Assembly: GCA_900169235.1 (NCBI GenBank)
Contig: FWCC01000124.1
Coordinates: 248,001 to 312,000 of the forward strand
DNA: 64,000 nucleotides
From: Zarea fungicola
Taxonomy: Eukaryota; Ascomycota; Sordariomycetes; Hypocreales; Cordycipitaceae
Reading direction: 5' to 3'
The notes beneath the pieces were generated by a model. It worked only from the letters and a program-made list of their open reading frames with translations, did no database searches and had not been told where the DNA came from. Shown here in pieces: positions 59,895-64,000 of this stretch. The stretch's first letter is position 1. Each line of letters starts with the position of its first letter. The position numbers were made by a program, and so were the translations under genes.

Positions 59895-60397
59895 CTAGTT
59901 ATAGCGTTTCTCGAGCTGTGCTGAATTAGTTCCAATCTCATACAGGCGGTAAAAGGGTTCTTCTGGCTAACCTTCCAACCATTCGTATACTCGAAGCCGA
60001 ATGGAGCATCGGGCTGATCCGTTTGTCCACGAGGTCTACCCGTGAGACGACGATCACGCTCCATCACTGTTGCAATTGTTAATACCCGACCAGCTTAAAC
60101 GTTAGTGGAGAAGTCCAGTGGTAATCTTACTTTGCTGTTGAACATGTTAGCGTGCTTGCTCTTGTCAAATGACGACTGGTAGAAGTTGATGCTTACCTTG
60201 TCCCACTGGTCCAGAGAGTAACGAGGACGCTTCCCGTCGTTTTGCCAGGTGCGAATGGCAGCCAGGCCAGTACCCGTGGCACCAAACATCTATCAATTAC
60301 CATTTAGCTTCTACTGATACCATCGCGAGACAGCTTTCTCCAAACATACAGCAACCATGATCGCATATGGCAAAAACGTTTCGAAAGGTACAGGCAT
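59895..60397 (-). CDS. NDUFA1: NADH:ubiquinone oxidoreductase subunit NDUFA1 (9.8 kDa, MWFE)
   Basis: Small single-helix subunit of the complex I membrane arm in the inner mitochondrial membrane. Five exons on the minus strand: 60397-60350, 60289-60197, 60134-60131, 60066-59972 and 59915-59895; 86 residues. The N-terminus MPVPFETFLPYAIMVA plus MFGATGTGLAAI forms the membrane helix. YSLDQWDK then joins QMMERDRRLTG through a four-base microexon (CAAA). Without it the frame breaks and the conserved Gln-Met is lost. The last exon adds LEKRYN, matching the LEKR ending I recall for Neurospora. All introns are 56-64 bp with GT-AG ends. The length matches the 9.8-kDa family. The exon model is by eye but strongly constrained by conservation. 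Confidence 0.9.
60131..60134 (-). other. Four-base microexon of NDUFA1
   Basis: On the minus strand the bases CAAA lie between acceptor CAACAG and donor GTAAGA. They supply codon CAA (Gln) and the first base of ATG (Met). Flanking introns are 62 and 64 bp. Confidence 0.82.
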
Positions 60398-61068
60398 CGT
60401 TGCGGTTTGCCACCGACGTGGACTAGGTCAATGCGTAATTGTCGACTTGGTAGTCCGTCTGGAAGTGTATTCTTCGTGCACCTGGAGCGCGGGTGAATGT
60501 CGTGGTTGCGTTTTTGCTTTCGAACAAGAGGAATAGACGATTTGGTCGTGGTTCAATGGCTCAATTCGGCACTGGCGCAGCTTGAACCGCGTGGTGCCTG
60601 AGGCCGCAAGACCAGGGACAGAAAGTGGCTAACTAGTGACTGCGCGACTGCACAGTTAGTGTGGCTTGGAATGCGCACTGTTTGCGCACGCAGGAAGTTG
60701 CTACATTTTAAGGTAAGAGGGGCGAGTCGCGCACTGTACAGCATCGATGTACCGCGACGGTAGCACTCAAGACCCTTGGAGACGCGACAGTCTTATTAGA
60801 ATACATTCGCGACTTTCTCAAGCAGAGTAGGCCTGCGGAACCTGCATCTGCAAAATACGAGTCCCCAGGTCCCCTCAGGCGCCTTGAGCAGTCCGAGAAT
60901 CGAAAGAGCCCCCTATTCCTTAGCGGACGACAAAACGCGGCGGCGTAACGACACGATGCCTGCAGCTTGTCGCACTCCTACGATCCATCGCAAGCTCCTG
61001 AATTGACCGATATGCACACGCCAGAACGATACACACTTGTCGGTGGATACTGGTAGTCGAAGAACACA
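60398..61068. promoter_or_regulatory. Divergent promoter, NDUFA1 and MYST acetyltransferase
   Basis: 671 bases between outward start codons. Frames present are extensions or shadows without domain support. No specific site is claimed. Confidence 0.55.
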
Positions 61069-64000
61069 ATGGCAAGCGCCCAGGATATGGAGGAACAGCT
61101 TCAGCAAAGCGTCATGATCTCTGAGGACGGGGCTTATGAATCCTCCGCCTCTGGGCCACGGGCAACAAATGCGACATCGAATATAAATGGTGATAATACG
61201 AGCGATCGAGATGCCTCTGGGGAGGAAATAGAAGAAGGAGACGAAGATGCGGAGGGAGAGGAAGACCACGACCTCCTCCATCAGCAAATCAATGCAGGCC
61301 ATCAATCAATAGTAGCCAGTGCAAAGCTCCCGAGCGAGGGAGATGACGACGAAGAAGATTCCGACGAGGACGGAGTTGACCTTGTCAAATTGCGCCCTGA
61401 ATCAGAGGACGAAGAGAATAGCGAAGACTCGACCCCGGAAAGTGAGGCCGAGGAAGATGAAGAAGCTGCAAACTGGGAAGAAGCAGCCGAAGGAGATGAA
61501 GAAGAAGAGTCCGTGGCCAACCCCAATAATGTTTGCACTTTTTGTAACCAGGATGAGGAAAACGACCCCAGTGAAGATTTTGAAGTCTACCTGGCATGCA
61601 AAAGATGTGGCGATCACGGTACGAGTAACTCCGCGTGGCTCATATTATATGAAGACTAACTGTTTTTTTCAGCGCATCAGCAATGTGCCCGCGATGCGGC
61701 AGCAATGACTAAAGATAATGGTATGTTAGGCCAATTTTACGATTGTTGCATTCCACTAACTGCCGTAGATGCCAAAAATTGGAAGTGCCCTGATTGCATC
61801 GATAAGTCCTCAGAAGAAGACAACGACGCTGAAGTTGAGAGCAACGCAGCTTCAGACATGAGAACACCGCAGACGAATGGCGTCTCCGCATCTACCTCAC
61901 GTGCTGGTCGAAAAAGGAAGTCGTCGCCGCTCCAAGACGAAGAGGAGGATGAAGATGAAGATGATGTTATTACAGTGCGAAAACGACGACGTAACTTCTC
62001 TGTGGACGCCAATTCGACACAGGATACGGCCGACAGTAACGAGCCCTCGCGAAGTCGTGCCGCACGACAGAAGACCAGCCGACCGCCTCCCGTCACGATA
62101 GAGAAGCGATCTCGGCATTCCCTCATAGTTAAAATCCAGGTTCGACCCGGCAACCTCAAGGAATTTCTATCTCGACGGCGAAGAGAAAGGAAACGCACCA
62201 GTACTGTGCGAACACCGCGACCAGTTGTGCAGCAAGCCACTTCAACCGGGTTTGAGGTACCAATATCTGCCTTGCTAACGCCGTTCAGCTCGGATGTTTA
62301 CTCTCAACCATTTTATTCCCTCTTTGATAAGGAAACAGATGAAGTAAAGGGCAAACCATACGGAGGCATTCTGACTGAAGCGGAAGCAGATACGTCCAAA
62401 ACTCTCCCAACTGCAGATGATCGCAAAAGATTTGATCAAGCCAAACAGCGGGCGGAAGATGAGTGGCGGGCTCGCGTTCTTGCTATGCAAGCCGAGCAGG
62501 ATATGCCCGTACGGCGCCACAAGAAGAACAGTGATCATGCAAGCCAAATCGAATGTATCGAGTTTGGCGGCTGGGAAATCGATACTTGGTACGCAGCACC
62601 GTATCCTGCCGAGTATAGCAGAAACCGGGTCCTCTATATTTGCGAGTTCTGCCTCAAATACATGAACTCCGACTATGTTGCGTGGAGGCACAAGCTGAAG
62701 TGCGGCACAAAACACCCTCCCGGTGATGAAATATACAGGAGCGACTCAATATCAGTATTTGAAGTCGACGGTCGCAAGCATCCTGTGTACTGCCAGAATC
62801 TGTGTCTGCTGGCGAAACTGTTTCTGGGCTCCAAAACGCTTTACTACGATGTGGAGCCATTCTTGTTTTACGTCCTGTGCGAGTATGATGATACTGGCTA
62901 TCACTTTGTCGGCTACTTTTCCAAGGAAAAACGAGCAAGCAGCCAGAACAATGTATCGTGCATTTTGACCTTGCCGATCCATCAACGCAAAGGCTATGGC
63001 AACTTGCTGATAGACTTCTCTTACCTTCTTACTCGGGTAGAAGAGAAGACCGGGTCGCCAGAGAAACCATTGTCTGACATGGGTCTGGTATCATATCGAA
63101 ACTATTGGCGGCTCAGGCTCTGTCGATATTTCCTTGATGTCGTCGAATCTGGGGAGTATACATCCAATGGGCTAAGTATAAAACAAATGTCAGATGACAC
63201 TGGAATGACACCGGACGATGTCATCTCTGCGCTTGAAGGACTTCGAGCTCTTGTTCGAGATCCTGAGACGAAATTATATGCCTTTCGAATAGACCTGGAA
63301 TACTGTCGCCAATATTGGGAGAAGTGGGACTCAAAAGGCTATGTCAGACTAAAGCCTCAGGCTCTTGTTTGGACACCATACGTGATGGGCCGATCTAACG
63401 CCGTTAATTTCGAATTTGGGCCACCTATCAGCACAATTGCTCCGCGAGAGGATGACGAGGCAAAACTCTTGGAAGGAGCGAATGTCGAGCAGTCGGAGGC
63501 GGCAAAAAATGGCGAAGCAGAGCCCACCAATGGTGAGCTGGAAGAGGCTGGCCCCATACCAGCAGAATCAATCGAAAAAGCCACCTCCGAAGAGGCAGCC
63601 GTCAAGACTGAAGATGAGCCCATGAAGGACGCAGACGAAGAAGTTCGTGTGCAGACTTGGGATTCTGCTTACAAAGACATCCCTGCCACTCGATTCGAGG
63701 TATTCCCAGCTGTGGGCGGAAACCGTCGAGATCGCAACCGAAAACGCTCTTCAACTGCCAATACCAACGGGCCGCCTCGCCGGCGCGGCCGTCCGCCCCT
63801 CGCACGCCCCAGGAACAACTCTTCTCGACGAAGGAGTGGCGGCACCGGTCGCGGACCCGGCCGATATCCAAAAGGAACAAAGAAATCGGATTACGGAAAT
63901 GCCGATAGCGGGCCAGGCATGCCACCTGGCTGGAAAGCGGAAGTGGCTGATGCCTTGCCAAATGGTAATAGCGTGAATGCTGATGGTGACGATGAATCCG
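61069..64000 (+). CDS. sas3: MYST histone acetyltransferase, Sas3/MOZ type (3' end missing)
   Basis: Catalytic subunit of a NuA3-like complex expected to acetylate histone H3 in the nucleus. Exons 61069-61618, 61673-61720 and 61769 onward; the frame is still open at the window end, giving 943 residues. A very acidic N-terminus leads to a PHD-type zinc finger (C155-x2-C, CKRCGDHAHQQC across intron 1, CPDC near 205). A basic Ser/Arg-rich linker follows, then the MYST domain from about 460: FGGWEIDTWYAAPYP, the C2HC zinc finger in YICEFCLKYMN, the catalytic Cys in NVSCILTLP, acetyl-CoA loop QRKGYGN, and the catalytic Glu in SPEKPLSDMGLVSYR. After it come an acidic stretch and an AT-hook-like RRRGRPP. 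N-terminal PHD finger and long tail favour Sas3/MOZ over Esa1 or Sas2. Confidence 0.95.

Noticed and set aside
60913..61305. 130-codon frame antisense to the MYST gene start
   Set aside because: Covers the divergent promoter and the acidic exon 1 of a well-supported gene; no domain.

Overview
The window is nuclear DNA of a filamentous ascomycete, most likely a sordariomycete and perhaps a hypocrealean. Genes are split by short GT-AG introns (mostly 45-100 bp) with CTAAC-type branch sites. The gene set includes fungal families: a copper-fist factor, a Zn2Cys6 regulator, a Pth11-like receptor, an allantoate-type permease, Yrb30 and a prion-like Sup35. The order-level placement is inference from protein style. 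Bacterial features (operons, Shine-Dalgarno sites, CRISPR) are absent.

Layout. 1-5418 is non-coding, followed by a copper-fist transcription factor (5419-6935, +). A T-rich spacer leads to an Rgt1-type zinc-cluster regulator (9483-11932, -), which diverges from a small SAM methyltransferase (12629-13503, +). The deadenylase subunit PAN2 lies at 14232-18025 (+). A housekeeping block follows: CK2 beta subunit (19413-20497, -), a JmjC/cupin oxygenase with a probable mitochondrial presequence (21026-22042, +), a Yrb30-type RanGTP-binding protein (22163-23792, -) and Sup35/eRF3 (24449-26714, +). A 6.8-kb gene-poor stretch precedes ATP-type PEP carboxykinase (33499-36313, +), which has a 728-bp intron. 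An allantoate-type MFS permease (37142-38716, -) is followed by a roughly 10-kb desert.

The right part holds a seven-helix Pth11/rhodopsin-like membrane protein (48911-50152, +), an FAD monooxygenase (52026-54192, -), ribosomal protein eL8 (56856-58059, -), the tRNA thiolase Ncs6/Ctu1 (58491-59666, +), complex I subunit NDUFA1/9.8 kDa with a four-base microexon (59895-60397, -), and the 5' part of a MYST acetyltransferase of the Sas3/MOZ type, cut by the window end (61069-64000, +).

No single pathway unites the genes. Several are core gene-expression functions: PAN2 in mRNA decay, Sup35 in termination, eL8 in the ribosome, Ncs6 in tRNA modification, Sas3 in chromatin and Yrb30 in nuclear transport. 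Others are metabolic or sensing genes: copper and glucose regulators, PCK in gluconeogenesis, the permease, the receptor-like protein and the monooxygenase. The most notable observations are the microexon, the long PCK intron, a stop-free intron of 3n length in the monooxygenase, a 9-bp motif (TACGGAGTA) recurring only in the 44-57 kb part, and a possible unrecognised or decayed gene near 32 kb. Exon junctions were read by eye from splice signals and from recalled family conservation; none has been tested against RNA.
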